DNA of 64,000 nucleotides from the NCBI GenBank assembly GCA_019671135.1, contig JAHRHY010000016.1, positions 1,298,501 through 1,362,500 on the forward strand, given 5' to 3'. A model generated the notes under the pieces. That model ran no database searches, had not been told where the DNA came from, and saw only the letters and a list, made by a program, of their open reading frames with translations. The position numbers and the translations under genes are program-made. This document shows, one piece after another, positions 45,797 to 58,020 of this stretch; positions within the stretch are counted from its first letter, which is position 1, and each line of letters begins with the position of its first letter. The stretch is from Linnemannia hyalina (Eukaryota; Mortierellomycota; Mortierellomycetes; Mortierellales; Mortierellaceae).

Positions 45797-46560
45797 AAGG
45801 AGAGTAGTAGACAGGTGCAGGAGACAGAAATGGACGATGTTTATTATACAGAGAGATGATGTATTTATATTAACGTACAAAAGCACAGTGCTGGAAGCAT
45901 GGTGGGTGGGAACGCGATGATGGAGGCGAAGTAAAAGATTAGCATACCATCATATACAGTCTATAATACAGTAACACCTTCCCCTAATAAATGAAGTAGG
46001 TCGTGTGCCTAATAGTACCCGCGAAGAATGTTCGGGCAATTCGCCATGTCCTTGAAAGTGACTCAGGTAGAGCCTTTAGCTACATCGTATCTGAGCCATT
46101 TGACAAGAAACGCGGTCTTGCGGCGCCTCGTGCGGTGATCCAAGATGGCTTCAACCTCGTACTCGATTTCCGGTCAACAATTTCGGGGTCAAGTGGAGGT
46201 GCTGCTCGGCCGCGAACCTGGGCGCATACTTCCTTGTCCTAACTGAGAAGAAAGGTTTGGGTTTAGTTGTTTGTGCTCTCAATTTCGACATTCACGTTTG
46301 TTGTTTCTAGAAGTATATGTACCTGCACTATGCACCTGTACCCCAAATTTACTTGCGCCTCTTCTATCTTAACATGTTATTCTCATTACATCTGTTCACT
46401 CCTTGGTTTTGTAACAACGCGTTCGCATAGCCTATCAATAATTTTGGTGCGCGAAAGCATAGCGAAAATAGAGTCCGTTAATAAAAACGATTAGTACAAT
46501 AGAACAATAGCATCGACAACACGCCCTGAAATTCTCTTACATGGAGAAGGGAAATAGCTG

Positions 46561-46620
46561 AGATCAAAGGATCAAAAAGCAACGTCGCTATGGACTCTTG
46601 GCTGCCATAAGCCAGTTAAT
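46561..46620 (-). rRNA. Short 28S rRNA fragment, copy C
   Basis: On the minus strand: AACTGGCTTATGGCAGCC, then CATAGCGACGTTGCTTTTTG and ATCCTTTGATCT, which is the same 28S region as the 5' part of copies A and B. Only ~60 nt are kept. It lacks some differences seen in copy B, so it may be an independent insertion. Confidence 0.75.
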
Positions 46621-47155
46621 GGCCCCCATGTTTAATTTTTTTGTCATTGCCACAGTCACTACCACCATCCTCATTTCGTTTTCTCGACCGCTGTGGCGAT
46701 CTCATTCAAAGATCTAATGCCCATCCATGACTCCATTGTGATATAAATTAAAAGCCGCTAGAACACTCGTCTCGGCCCCCAGACGGAGCTTCCATTCTGC
46801 TCATGTCGTGCCCGATTTTTACGAATTTAATTGCTCGCGGGGGCTAGCGAGCCAAGAGCTGCCCACTCTCTAACCCAACAATGTGATGTTCATATTGATT
46901 TGCGTGAATCTCTCGATACATCAGAGAGCTCCACTCCTCTTTCATGTGTTAGTGCTTATATGCTCAGATGAAATTGGCTGAGAAAGGGTGCGCCACAAGC
47001 AGGTGAGAGAAGACGGGCAATGAAAAGAGAGACTTTTGTTTGCATCTCCCGGGGATACTGGAGCCCATCAGGAGAAACCCCCATTAAAAACGCGCCCTCG
47101 TTGTGTGCAAAACCCGCCATTCTTCACTCCTTTCCTTTCCACTCGACACTTAACC

Positions 47156-47328
47156 ATGGAGTTCACATCGGTTATCGCATTCCTTGCTCTGTCTGCTGCC
47201 GCTCTGGTTGCTTTGCCAGGTATGGCAGGAAGGGGGAGGGGGGGCCTTTTGTCCTGCTGCTGGGCCATTTCTGGTCGTGCAGGCGTTGAATGCTGGCTAA
47301 CGACTGTTTTTGATCAACCATCCTCCCA

Positions 47329-47365
<37 letters not shown>

Positions 47366-47776
47366 CTCTCAACCTCTCTTCTTTCCCCTATAGTAGCGGC
47401 GAACACACCCGTCCAGCTCTACCACCGTGCGGCCTGCAACAGTCACGAAAACGGCGTTCTCGACGAGCTCACGCGGACCCGGAACGTGCTCCGCCAGCTG
47501 GAGGACCAGTACTACCACGTGGCCCGGAACCCGCTACTAGGGCCGAATTTCAATCGTGCCAAGGAAAGCCTCCACATCATCATCGTCGAGACCAAAGACG
47601 AGGTCGGTGACCCTATCCCCAAGCGGAGCTCAGGCCCTGCGCTCAAAAAATGGAGCCAAAGTCGATTTCCAACATATGTCACAACAGTTGATAACTGGGT
47701 TGGAGAGCAACTGCATGACCTACCCGGGACCCCGGCTCGCGCAGGTCTTGGGGGTGGGGCGGGGGGGGAGTTATGA
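47156..47776 (+). CDS. Small secreted protein with a probable frameshift at a G run
   Basis: Exons 47156-47219 and 47394-47776 join in phase (148 aa). The start MEFTSVIAFLALSAAALVALP is a signal peptide. The mature part contains VQLYHRAACNSHENGVLDEL and a helical stretch (LRQLEDQYYHVARNPLLG). The present C-terminus is a Gly-rich run read from a G-tract near 47754-47769. One base more in that tract would lead into a plausible continuation (MTISRNVNTDINVLIRYW, then a stop at about 47851). The tract is either an assembly error or a real disruption. The intron carries a (CT)n tract at about 47331-47377. Family not recognised. Confidence 0.5.
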
Positions 47777-47851
47777 CCATCTCGCGCAACGTCAACACGG
47801 ATATCAACGTGCTCATCCGCTACTGGAAGAAAGCTGGTGGGAAATGGTAAA

Positions 47852-49712
47852 TTAAAAGCATTGGAGCAGTAACCCGCCACGAGAAAGTTCCTTTAACGTA
47901 GCCAGCAGAAGATGGATATCCATGGGAAGCATGTGTGGGTCGACCGCCAACAAAAAAAAGTTGCATGAGGTGCTGTGTGAGGTGCTGATGAGGTTGGGTG
48001 CTGCTGAGAAGCAGCTGCCCATTTTTATTTAACCTCGACAGAACATATTTGTTCCTGACGAGGCCAAATCAATAAACGACACTCTTCTTTCTCGTCATTC
48101 CCCACCAGTATTTTTTTAACGTAAGAAAAAAACCTCATGCACAGTCCCTTTTCTTTTATATCAGTTCACAGCCATACACCATCGCTTTCATTCGCTTCCA
48201 CTCACTCTCTATCTCTCGCCATCCCTGACTGAGACCAGAAAATGTAAGAGGCTGTGATGGACGCCGCAGTCTAGCGCACGGGGGAAAGTGAATCGATTGG
48301 AACCCTTAGATAGAAAATTGGTGTTTTTGATACGCTTTCCCGAGGCGCGATCTTGATAAGACACTTTCCCTGCTTGAGCAGTAGAGATCAGCTGAAAAAA
48401 AAAACTTGAACACTTTAGATGGGGAACTAGACATTTTTGACGCTGCAGCGATTGCGGCGGACAAATGATTTTAAACCTGCTAATGGATTGCAACAAGACA
48501 CAGCAGCTCAAAAACACACACTGAGAGCCGACAAACACTTCTTGACTTGAAAGGGGTGTTCTAGACTTGTTTGGGCGATATTATGATTTATTCTACAGCC
48601 CCTTTTTTTCACTGGCCCTATTCCCCGACACTTTTTTTGTGGTACTATCCTTTCTCACAGTACAGCATGAACCACCTTCCTGCACACTTCCGACAAGACC
48701 CTTCTCGAGGGGTGAACATCAACAGTTTTCATGTGTAAACGTCTCGAGGATTTTTACAATTGATTCACGACGCATCCAGACCAGAGACATTGAGAAGGCA
48801 ACCGCTTTTGAACTCTTCAACACAATTACAGTATATTGTTGGCGTTGTTGATTCGTACAAATGCTTTGTAACGATGCAGTGACTAATTAGCTTACAGTGC
48901 GTTGGTCTCGTGGGCCTGTGGCCACGGTTGCGCGTTTGTGAAGTCCTAAACGGTGATTACGAGATCGAACAGGAGGATGGGTGCGAACCTGGTATTGGAG
49001 GAGTTGTTGTTGTCGGCGAGGTATAATTCCGTCTACCTTGATAAACTCGCTGTGTGTGGCGATGGCGGCCAGAAGGCGGCAAGAGGTTGCGATTGGTGTT
49101 ACGCCCTGGCGATTCCTGCCCTTGCCTGCAAGTAGAATGATTGTTGTGTTGCGGTGTGTGTGTTTTTGGTGGAGGGGGTTAGATGTGCAGGGGTGGAATG
49201 GAAGGACATGAGGGGGTATAGATCTGGACTCCACCTCTCTCCTAAAACAAGGCGCGATCCATGCGTCCTTCCTCCAAAGAAATAAAAATAGTGATCTCCA
49301 AATGTCACAACAACCTTGCCTTTCTCTTCATGACACCCACCAATCACTGTTGCCGTCTCCAAGATATGATGCACGATGGAAAATAAAGCCTCTCCCTTGT
49401 TTTGGTCCGTTTTATTCTTTCCACGACATTATCGAAGTTTTTGCGTACTCGAAAGAAACTCCACCAAGAAAAAAAAAAGAAAAAAAGGCTGGCACTGATG
49501 ATAGGAAAAGGGTGGCGATGAATGGGGGTGTATGTATGGGTGTTCTTTGGTCAAGCTTGACCCGGGTCGAAATAATGGAAGAGATAATTGCGAATCTGCA
49601 GTAGAAGGGGGAGAGGATGGTCGGGCAAAAGACAACGTAATGTCCTGGAATCCTTGATATTCCTGATGATTCCGTATGCCCGCTCGCCTCTGTTTTCCCG
49701 TGTGTTCGTTCC
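47852..49712. other. Intergenic region, no gene seen
   Basis: About 1.9 kb with short frames only and A/T runs. It marks the return from the accessory block to housekeeping genes. Confidence 0.45.
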
Positions 49713-50621
49713 TTATTTCTTTGCAGCAGCATCTCCACCTCCTGCATTCTTGGCGGCATCTTTGGCAGCCTGCTTAGCTCTCATAATTTCGGCATCACTA
49801 TAAGGTAAACAAAACATAAAGCAAAATGGTGAGTATGGGAACTGACTGTAGGCGCTGTGGATGTGTGTAGCTGTAAGGCAATTGACACCTGTGTTAACAC
49901 TTTGCAGTGTGTTGTTGCTGGTGAAAATGATGGTGGCAAAGCAAGTGTGTTTAAAATAGAACAGGGCGCAGTCTACTTGTCTCGCATAGGACCAGTTATT
50001 TGTTTGCTCTCCATGTCTGGACTAGTGCGTATTTTTGGCTTGGCACTATTCCTTCTTAACCCAAGTTCCGATCCGCTGTGTATTGTCCGAGCTGGAATGC
50101 TTTCCTAATCGTCTCTATCCAATCCTCCAAAAGTCCTGCCCGATCGATATCTCCCGTCAACCCCATAATTAGCTTTGCGTCGAAGAAGCTATCCTGCAGT
50201 GCCCTTGCTTCCAATACCAAGAACCCCCCTCATTACAATGACCTCCAAGGCGAGCTGGTGAAATGATGATGAGAAACAGGAAAGGGGGACAGTGGGGAGT
50301 GGACCGAAAAAAAAGGGAAGGGAAGGGATGAGAGTGTTGAGGACGTACGATTCGGCACGCTTGGTGTGGGAGACGCCGGTGGTGTTCTTGCTCTTGTTGG
50401 CAGCAGCCAACTTCTTCTGGGCCTTGAGACGGTCCTGGTCACGCTGGTTTCCACCTAGTTAGCAATCATCAATTACAAGAAAGACAAGGAAGGGCAATTA
50501 GTGATTGACTGAGGAGTGTTTTTGTCAGATGGACGGAGCTTGGTTCGACAGGATTCAGAATAGGACAAAGAGGAGTTATTCATGGAGGAGAACAAAATAG
50601 GAGGGGAGACGTACGGGTCAT
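49713..50621 (-). CDS. SERF: SERF/4F5-family small protein
   Basis: Three exons on the minus strand: 50621-50615 (only 7 nt: Met, Thr and one base), 50454-50349 and 49797-49713, in phase, giving 65 aa. The N-terminal motif MTRGNQRDQDRLKAQKK is the hallmark of the 4F5/SERF family (MTRGNQR...). The body is rich in Lys and Ala, ends GGGDAAAKK, and lacks hydrophobic residues, so it is disordered. SERF proteins modify amyloid aggregation and bind RNA or nucleoli (family knowledge). The tiny first exon makes the gene invisible to simple frame searches. Confidence 0.92.
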
Positions 50622-50839
50622 GGTGTGTGCTTGTCTGCGAAGGGTGGGAGAGAGGGATGGAAAAGAAAAGAAGAGTAAGGAATCAGAGCAAGGACGAGGA
50701 ATAAGGGATAAATAAATCAAAGCCTCAAAAAAATGCCTCATTCCTTAAGCAAATGGCAATCAATCTATCACCCTTAATCTCGATGGCCGCTAATCACTTA
50801 TCAACTTGTGCTTTATTATCAGAAGTAGATGTCCACGTT

Positions 50840-52477
50840 CTAAGTGAGAGGGATCTTGATTTGCTCCTGGTCTAACCGCCGCGCAAGAGCACAAAACTGT
50901 TCCGTACTCACTTCCTGTGTCCGCATATTCATATCCCACCCTCCTTCCGCAATCCATTCATCCAGAATCGGGCGCAGTTCAGGTGCTAACTTGGCCATCC
51001 TGTTCGTATTGTGCCCCATCGTCTTTCTCCGCTTGTTGAAATAAAACCTCGCCACATCCTCCAGCTTCACCAGCGATCCTATTGGAACAATGATATGAAA
51101 AAAACCATGGTGTTGAAATGTGACACGGTTAGCAATTATGACGTTACCCATTACCATGACAGACGTGAATAAGAACAAAAACCTTGGACATACCAGGCAT
51201 GAGAGGCTCAGCCTTCTTTTCAAAGTGCACAACAGCAGCATCGACTTTGGGCTTCGGAACAAACACGCCCGCAGACAACTTGTAGGCCATCTTGACATCA
51301 CACAGCGCCTGCGCCATCACAGAGAGACGACTTCGCTGAGGATGGTTTGGTGGCGCCACAATCCGTTCAGCAACCTCCTTTTGGAACATCAACGTCATTG
51401 AGACATTATTGTTGGCGTGGAAGATCCCTTGACGGAGCGACATCATCTTGAGCCATTGGATCAGGAGTGGTGACGCGACGCCGAAGGGTAGGTTACCCAA
51501 GAGTCGTATCGTCGAGTTGTTGGTGTCCATTGCCGGCCAACTGCTGCTCCCACTGGCAATGTTGTTTTGTTCCTGTTCTTGTTCCTGTCCCTGAGATGGT
51601 TCGTCCTCAAGGGTTGAGACGACAGGGAAGGCGTTTGGTATTGACAGTGCGGTCTTGAATATCTCTGCATGATCCAGCTCCAGCATGTCGCCCATAATAA
51701 ACTTGAGTCTCTGATCCGACGCCTCCGACAATTGCTAACAGGGCCAATCGGGAACAGATCAAACACGATTAGAATGTGATGGTCCAACATTGATAGCTGA
51801 GTATCGATATCCATTTCCGGCATGCTTATAACATACCTGTAGTGTAGGCACAAAGCGTGGATCCTTCTCAACAACAACCACACGCCTTGCTCCCGCATCT
51901 AGAATCGACCGTGTTAATAATCCCGGACCTAATTATTATTCAAAAGAACACAAACAACCAAAAAGTGAGTACTTTGCAGATGGAATTGAGTCTCCACAAT
52001 CCAATCCTATTCCGAAAGCTTGCGTTCTCCATCTTTGTCCTGTTTCCTGTGTGGGAGAAGGTTGGGCTGTAGTATTTTTTCTGTGTATTGAATGCACATT
52101 GAGGTGTTACGTACCTGGTCCTACCTCGACTACGAGATCGTCCTCTACGGAGATTTTGGCATGCTGAGCAATCGTGTCTATTTCACAGGGCAAAAATGGG
52201 TAAAAACGGAGACGCCAATTTTGCAAAGAAGTTCAAGATAACGGTTGGTCATTTGCTTCTTGCATCCATTTACATGTCCACGCGAGAATAAAACAACGTG
52301 GGTGTTCTGTCATTCAATGCAACTGAGCATGTGCTCTCATTTCAAGGAAGACTGTTGTTTACCGGTGACGTTCTTGTCGAGGATAAAGTTCTGGGAAAAC
52401 TTTTGGTTGGCAGAGAGGCCGTAGACACGGATGAGGTCGCGAATCGGGGGGAGTGGTGGGAGCTTCTTCGGGATCAT
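50840..52477 (-). CDS. TFB1M: Mitochondrial rRNA adenine dimethyltransferase (TFB1M/KsgA family)
   Basis: Exons 52477-52363, 52177-52115, 51928-51837, 51734-51194 and 51078-50840 join in phase to 349 aa. Motifs in order: LSANQKFSQNFILDKNVTD, SAM-binding VVEVGPGPGLLTRSIL, VVVVEKDPRF, FIMGDMLELD and the catalytic NLPFGVASPLL (family NLPY/F). Then come MTLMFQKEVAERIVAPP, RSRLSVMAQALCDVK and FVPKPKVDAAVVHF. This enzyme dimethylates two adjacent adenines in the 3' hairpin of the small-subunit rRNA. NLPFGVASPL and the RFYFNKRRKTMGHN tail favour TFB1M over cytosolic Dim1. A Gln/Glu-rich insert (SQGQEQEQEQNN) is encoded within exon 4. Confidence 0.92.
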
Positions 52478-55340
52478 TACTTGCTTGGTCGGTTGTGTGG
52501 AATGAATAAAGAAGGAGCAGAGGAGAAGGGAATGTTTGGTGGGAAAAGGGGAGACTGTTTTTTTGTGGGCTGTGCGGAGATTGGCTGCTGAAAGGTGATG
52601 ATTCAGGGCATTGTGATGGTACAGGGCGAGTCTTACTCCTTCCTTCGGAGTGTGTTTCCTCAACACCCCCTATTATGATCTAGGATGGATGCAGTGCCGA
52701 GAGAAGTTCAATTGAACAACAGTGGTGCCATAAAAGAAGACTCCATGACATAGTGCTGACTAGAGTGCCCAGGGGAAGGAAAAGGGAAGGAAGAGACAGG
52801 AGAGCTCCGGCAGGGGAGAGGGAAGAGAGGAAGGGGGAGAAAGACGAAAAAGAAATAACCGCCGTAATGTATCACTTCTGCCTTGACTGATCCCTTCAAC
52901 GATAGGCCATCGCTCGTATCTGAATGTGGCGGTACTGTACTTTTGTCTGGCGGCGTGTTTGTCTGTGACACTTGTACACCGAAGGGATGGAGAGGGACCA
53001 GCCACAACACACACGACCAAACCCCCCTTTCTCTGGTCTAGTTAGTAAGCTCTTTCCACCCCTGGCCGTTCCCTTTTCCTCTTTCTTTTTCCGTCTCTTA
53101 CCTTGCCTCTCATGCGCTCATGAAAGAGCAAAGGTACACACACAAACATAACAAACGCAGTAAAAGGAACCAAGGCAGAGAATATCCGCACAAGTGAACA
53201 AAACGGAAAAAAAAAGAGTTCATCCTCCCACACCTACACCCACATTCATGCGCACACGACCAAAAAGGCCCAACACCAAAAGTAAGGTTTTCTTTGTTCA
53301 TAAACAACAACAACAACAATCCCACATGCTGCATACAGTTGAGAACATTTGTGTGTGTGTGTATCAGTTTAGGGTTTAGGCACCGTTTTGAGTGGACCCG
53401 ACTCTCTGTTTCTCTTTCATCGAGGATGAACGGGCTGGAGTTCTTTTCTCGACCATGGAACCCACGACCTGAGTAGAGGGAGAAAAAAAAAGCAGGTGCG
53501 GATGTGTAAGCCATTGATACAAAATTCAAGGTTCTGATGGCAGATGGAGGGTGTGATCCGCTCACTGACAAAAGGGCGGGTCTTGGATTCTTGTATCTTT
53601 ATTCTCAGTTCTGAATGAGCCCTTGCTTGGTGTGGTTGTTCTTTTTTTTCACACTTCAAGCGACCGCACATGGGTCTGGATGATCAACTGACGCAAAGAC
53701 GCCGTTCAAAAGGCGTAGGCAGCAGTGGACACATGTTCAAATGGCCAGAGACCTGTGCGGGTTAAACTGACCTTCACCGGGGAACAAGAAATATCCAACG
53801 GTCGAGTAGGATCAAACAAAAATAAATCCATGTGCACTGTACCCCTATAAACCCTCTGACAATAGATCTTTTTCATCCCATCCATCTTTCGTTCGTGAGG
53901 AAGGGGTGTGTGCAGGATTGAAACAAAGGGACGGACAGAAGGCGCTTTTCTCTTTTGCAGCGGTTTCGTTGGTGCCCTTCCTTCCTGAGGCCTGTCTACT
54001 TTCCGAGTCTTCTATATTTTTTGCTGCTTGCTCGTGTGACATTTTTGTTGGTGCGACATACATAGCGTGTTGTAAAAAAGAGGCAGCCTTGTTCTGAGGG
54101 TTTCTTGAAAATGGATGGTTCATGGTTAAGGTGTGACTAAAAGAGGTCGTTTGGCGGGATGGAGGGAGGAGGGGGGAGAGACGAAGGAGACAAAGAAGAG
54201 GTCTTCATCGTCGTTTGGAGACAGAGTTCTGTATAGGTTATTACTCTTCGGCCTTTTTTCTCAACGAGCGCAGAGAAAAAGAGGGTTAATAAAGGCAAAA
54301 AAAAAAGGACGGAATGGGTTGGGTAGAATGTACTCTTTTAAATTGATTATGATGAAAGGATGCATGTATATAGTATGCATGTCTTTCAGGGACCATGACT
54401 TTAGAATTTTGGATTCTTGCAAACGTTTTTGGAAGAAGGTAGTGGAAGAGAAGGAGAGAAAGAGGGAGAGAGAGAGAGAGAGAGATGGGCGGGTGTTAGA
54501 AAACCACTCCACCATTCAAGGCGCGTTTGGTTCTGTTGGATGAGAAAGGGGAAAGAGCGAGAAAGTAAGAAACCTTGTTTTTTCCTCGTTCTCGATTCGA
54601 ATCATAAAAGAGAAAGATGCTTGGATGTAAGTGTATACAGTTCATGGAGAAGAAACGAGAAGCAAGAAAGCAGGCGAGTTCCTTATGTAAACTTGTCCTC
54701 CTCCTCAATGACAGAAGGACATGCAAGAACGAGGACCCGCAAGAAGCTGTTGCTTTCTATCCATCGATCCATTTATCGAGCATTGAACAAAAAGAAGAAA
54801 AAGAAGAAGAGACGAATAAGGTCCATTTTGCTCCATTGACCAATCACCGGATGCCCTTGTCCCTTTTTTATCATGTCCTCTGAGGGACTGGTGTCCTTTT
54901 CTCTATTGATTCAATTCCCTGGTCTTTGTTTGAATGAATGCTCCCAACTTGTGCTCAGTCCGCCTCTCCTCTTTCTCCTAGTCCTCTTCCCCCTTCCCTT
55001 TCCCCTTCCCCTTTTCTTCATCATTTTCTTTCTCTTTCTCTCTTTTCTCCCTTCCGCTCATCATCTCCTTCTCACTTCTCATCATCACCCAACTTCAGGA
55101 CACGCTCGCCTCTTCTTCTTTCCGTCAAGTCAAGTCAAGTCTTTTTCAAGGGTTCGCTCATCATCATCATCTCCAGCCTGCTGTTAACAACCCCCAACCT
55201 GTCTGCCTGCTGCTGATCCGCTCAACGTCATTACACACCCAGGACAGGACCTCGTTTAATACTTTCTTGCCCAGTTCAGGACAAGGACACCCTTCTCCCA
55301 ACAACAACGACAACACCACCAACAACGCATACATACCATC
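52478..55340. other. Long intergenic region, no gene seen
   Basis: About 2.9 kb. It contains a (GA)n run near 54463-54484, several A-rich blocks, and a strongly CT-rich leader at about 54955-55130 that belongs to the transporter gene. Frames such as 53845-54123 (minus) have no recognisable motif. Confidence 0.45.
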
Positions 55341-58020
55341 ATGAGTTCAGAAAAACATGTGGGATCCCTCCCAACGATACACCACCAGAACGGCCGTGGT
55401 CGCCGTAAGTCTTTCTCTTTTCCAACCCCCTTTGTGGTCTTGTGCAATAACACTAATTCGCTTTCCGTATTTTACGGTGTACCTAAACACACGCATTGCA
55501 CCAGGAGTGAACAATGGGACGAAAAAGCAGCAGCAATGAGCAGAGGGCAGGAGATAAGGCATGGGGATAAGAAAGGGACAAGGGACACCGGGAAAGGGGA
55601 GACTAAGGGACAACGAGTTATTGTTTCGCTTTGGTTATTGGGGCCTGGTTGGTCGGTGCTTTTTTATGTTTCTTGTTGTTTCTCTCTTTTTTCTTGCATT
55701 GCATTCTCTATGTCCCTCTTGCTTAGTTCCTGTTTTATCTGATCGAAGCGAAGGAATGGAAGGAGATAAAATGATCCGAAATAGAGAGGCTGGGTGAGTA
55801 AAGGCGGAAACCACCAGAGAGTGTGAAAAGGAGCGAGAAATAGAGGCAAAGGTTACAGTCTGCAGCTAGAATGAGGAGAAGGAGGAGCAAAACAGTGGAT
55901 GGGCAGAAGCTGCAGCAATAATCAGAGGGAGCGGAAGAGCAAAACAGTTACCGCTCTTTTCAACTTCCATTGGTCTTCTTCCCTGTTCTTTGTTGTTGGT
56001 TTCTTCAATCTGCGTGGAGGGATGGAGCTAACTACACCGCCTGGACAACAAGGCCCCATCAAGTAGTCCCTAGCTGTTCCACGGACGTATCAGGATCGGA
56101 CACACAAACATTTTGACATAATATCAGGACGCCATGCAAATCGATCAGGACACAGTAACTACCGGGACGCAGTGACAAAGAATGGGACCGTGGAGATCAT
56201 TATATTTTTGGCAACCATCTGAGCGAGCGCATCATTTCTACATGGACGATCAAAGGCCTTTTTTTGATCGGGATGAATCTCGCAAAAAAAAAAAAAAAAG
56301 AGTTGCAAAGTATGAATCGACAGAAAAGGGAGCAGTGCAAAGAGCATCAAAGAGCAGAAGGTGTGTGTCTGTATTGAGAATATGACTGCGTGAAAAAGAA
56401 CAAAAACAAGGCGGGCCCTCAGTAACGGATGATTAGCTTGTGCGCTGTAGCGTGAATATGACTCGTCCATTTTGTTGAATTGGAGAGAATGGTGGACACC
56501 CATTGGGAAAAATGAAAGAAAGAGGAACGGGCGCATTGATGTTGTCGTTCATTCTTTCCATTGGGAGCACAAAATGGCCACAGGGGAGGACAAGGTGGGG
56601 AGTTGAAAAAGAAAAAAAAAATATGCTCTCGTTGCCTTTCAGTGGCCTGCAGAGGCCTGCAGCACTACAGGGAGACACACAGACGTTATGTCCATTCTTT
56701 CACACACATCCTTTTAAAAAAAAGCGGATTGACTAAACCCTTGTATTGTCTGTCATCATGTAATAGATGAAGGAGCAACTTTTATGGGCGTGTCGATGAA
56801 GCACTTGTCGCTCCTGATTCTCCTTCTCCAGAACAGTACACTCGTCTTGATGATGCGCTACTCCCGAGTGAACGTCGACCCAGACCAGCCAATGTACCTC
56901 GCTTCAACAGCGGTCTTCTTTGCAGAGCTCATCAAGCTGCTCGCCTGTGTATTAGTACTCGCCTACAAAACGAAATCCATCCCACGCACATTCTACATCC
57001 TCCGCAAGGATATCGTCGACCAGCCTCAGGAGATCCTCAAAATGCTGGTGCCTTCAGGACTCTACGCCCTCCAGAACAATCTTCTCTATGTCGCCCTCTC
57101 CAACCTCGAGGCCGCCACCTTCCAGGTCACCTACCAAATGAAGATTCTCTCGACGGCCGTCTTCTCCGTCATGATGCTCAACCGGAGGCTGACTCGCCAA
57201 AAGTGGTTCGCTCTCTGTCTGCTCATGGTTGGAGTCACGTTGGTCCAGCTCCAGAATGTTGGATCCAAAGTCAGTACTGTGGTGGTCGACAGCAAGGAGG
57301 AGGATGAGTTCTCGTCCGACGGACTCGATGGCGGCATGGGTGACGAACTGGGCGATGCTGGCATGGTGGGCGATATTGTGGACGAGGAGACTGGACCTGT
57401 GCAGAACCCCTTTATTGGTCTGGTTGCTGTCTTGACTTCATGCGTGTCATCTGGATTCGCCGGTTGCTACTTTGAAAAGATTCTCAAGGGCGCAGAGGCC
57501 GACATGTGGGTCAGGAACATCCAGCTCGGTCTTTCGGGAGCCCTGTTCAGTTTCTTGGCTATGTTCTACGATCGCCAGAGAATCTTTGAGGGCGGTATCT
57601 TCCAGGGATATACTGCCATGACATGGGTTGTCGTTGCCAACCAGGCTCTTGGAGGACTGTTGGTCGCCATTGTGGTCAAGTACGCCGACAACATTCTCAA
57701 GGGCTTTGCCACCTCGCTGTCGATCATCATCTCGGGCATTATCTCGGTGTACTTTTTCGACTTTGAGCCATCGATCCAGTTCCAGCTCGGCACTCTTGTC
57801 GTCATCTGCTCGACTTATCTCTATGGCCGTCCCGACTCTGCAGTTCCTGGGTTTATCCGTCCCACCAAGAAGTGAGTCCCTCTTTGTTTTGTTCTGGCAT
57901 GGTATAATGTTCTTTAGTGGTTGTGACAAAATGACTCATTGCTTTGCTATTTGTTGTTGTGTTCTTCATCGATCGCCCTTCTTTAGGAGACAGAGTATCC
58001 CACCACCAAGCAAATTTTAG
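55341..58020 (+). CDS. Nucleotide-sugar transporter (SLC35A, UDP-GlcNAc/UDP-Gal type)
   Basis: Exons 55341-55404, 56767-57871 and 57987-58020 join in phase to 400 aa. The first intron is 1362 nt, far longer than others here. A short N-terminus (MSSEKHVGSLPTIHHQNGRG) is followed by FMGVSMKHLSLLILLLQNS and LMMRYSRV. SLC35A signatures include PSGLYALQNNLLYVALSNLE, ATFQVTYQMKILSTAVFSVM and GGLLVAIVVKYADNILKGFATSLSIIIS; about ten hydrophobic segments are visible. An acidic loop (residues ~185-220) separates two halves. It would import UDP-GlcNAc or UDP-Gal into the Golgi or ER. If the last intron is kept, the protein ends at a TGA overlapping the donor (57873-57875), giving a shorter tail ending PTKK instead of PPPSKF. 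Confidence 0.92.

Larger units (their letters stand above)
45167..47155. other. Intergenic region with small gene and rRNA remnants
   Basis: About 2 kb without a convincing full gene. It holds a T run at 45307-45320, a 38-codon frame at 45680-45796 and a short 28S fragment at 46561-46620. The motif GATATAAATTAAAAG near 46739 also occurs near 12429. Confidence 0.45.

Noticed and set aside
12429..46753. Shared 15-mer GATATAAATTAAAAG near 12429 and 46739
   Set aside because: It is AT-rich, and the flanks do not align well enough to call a repeat family by eye.
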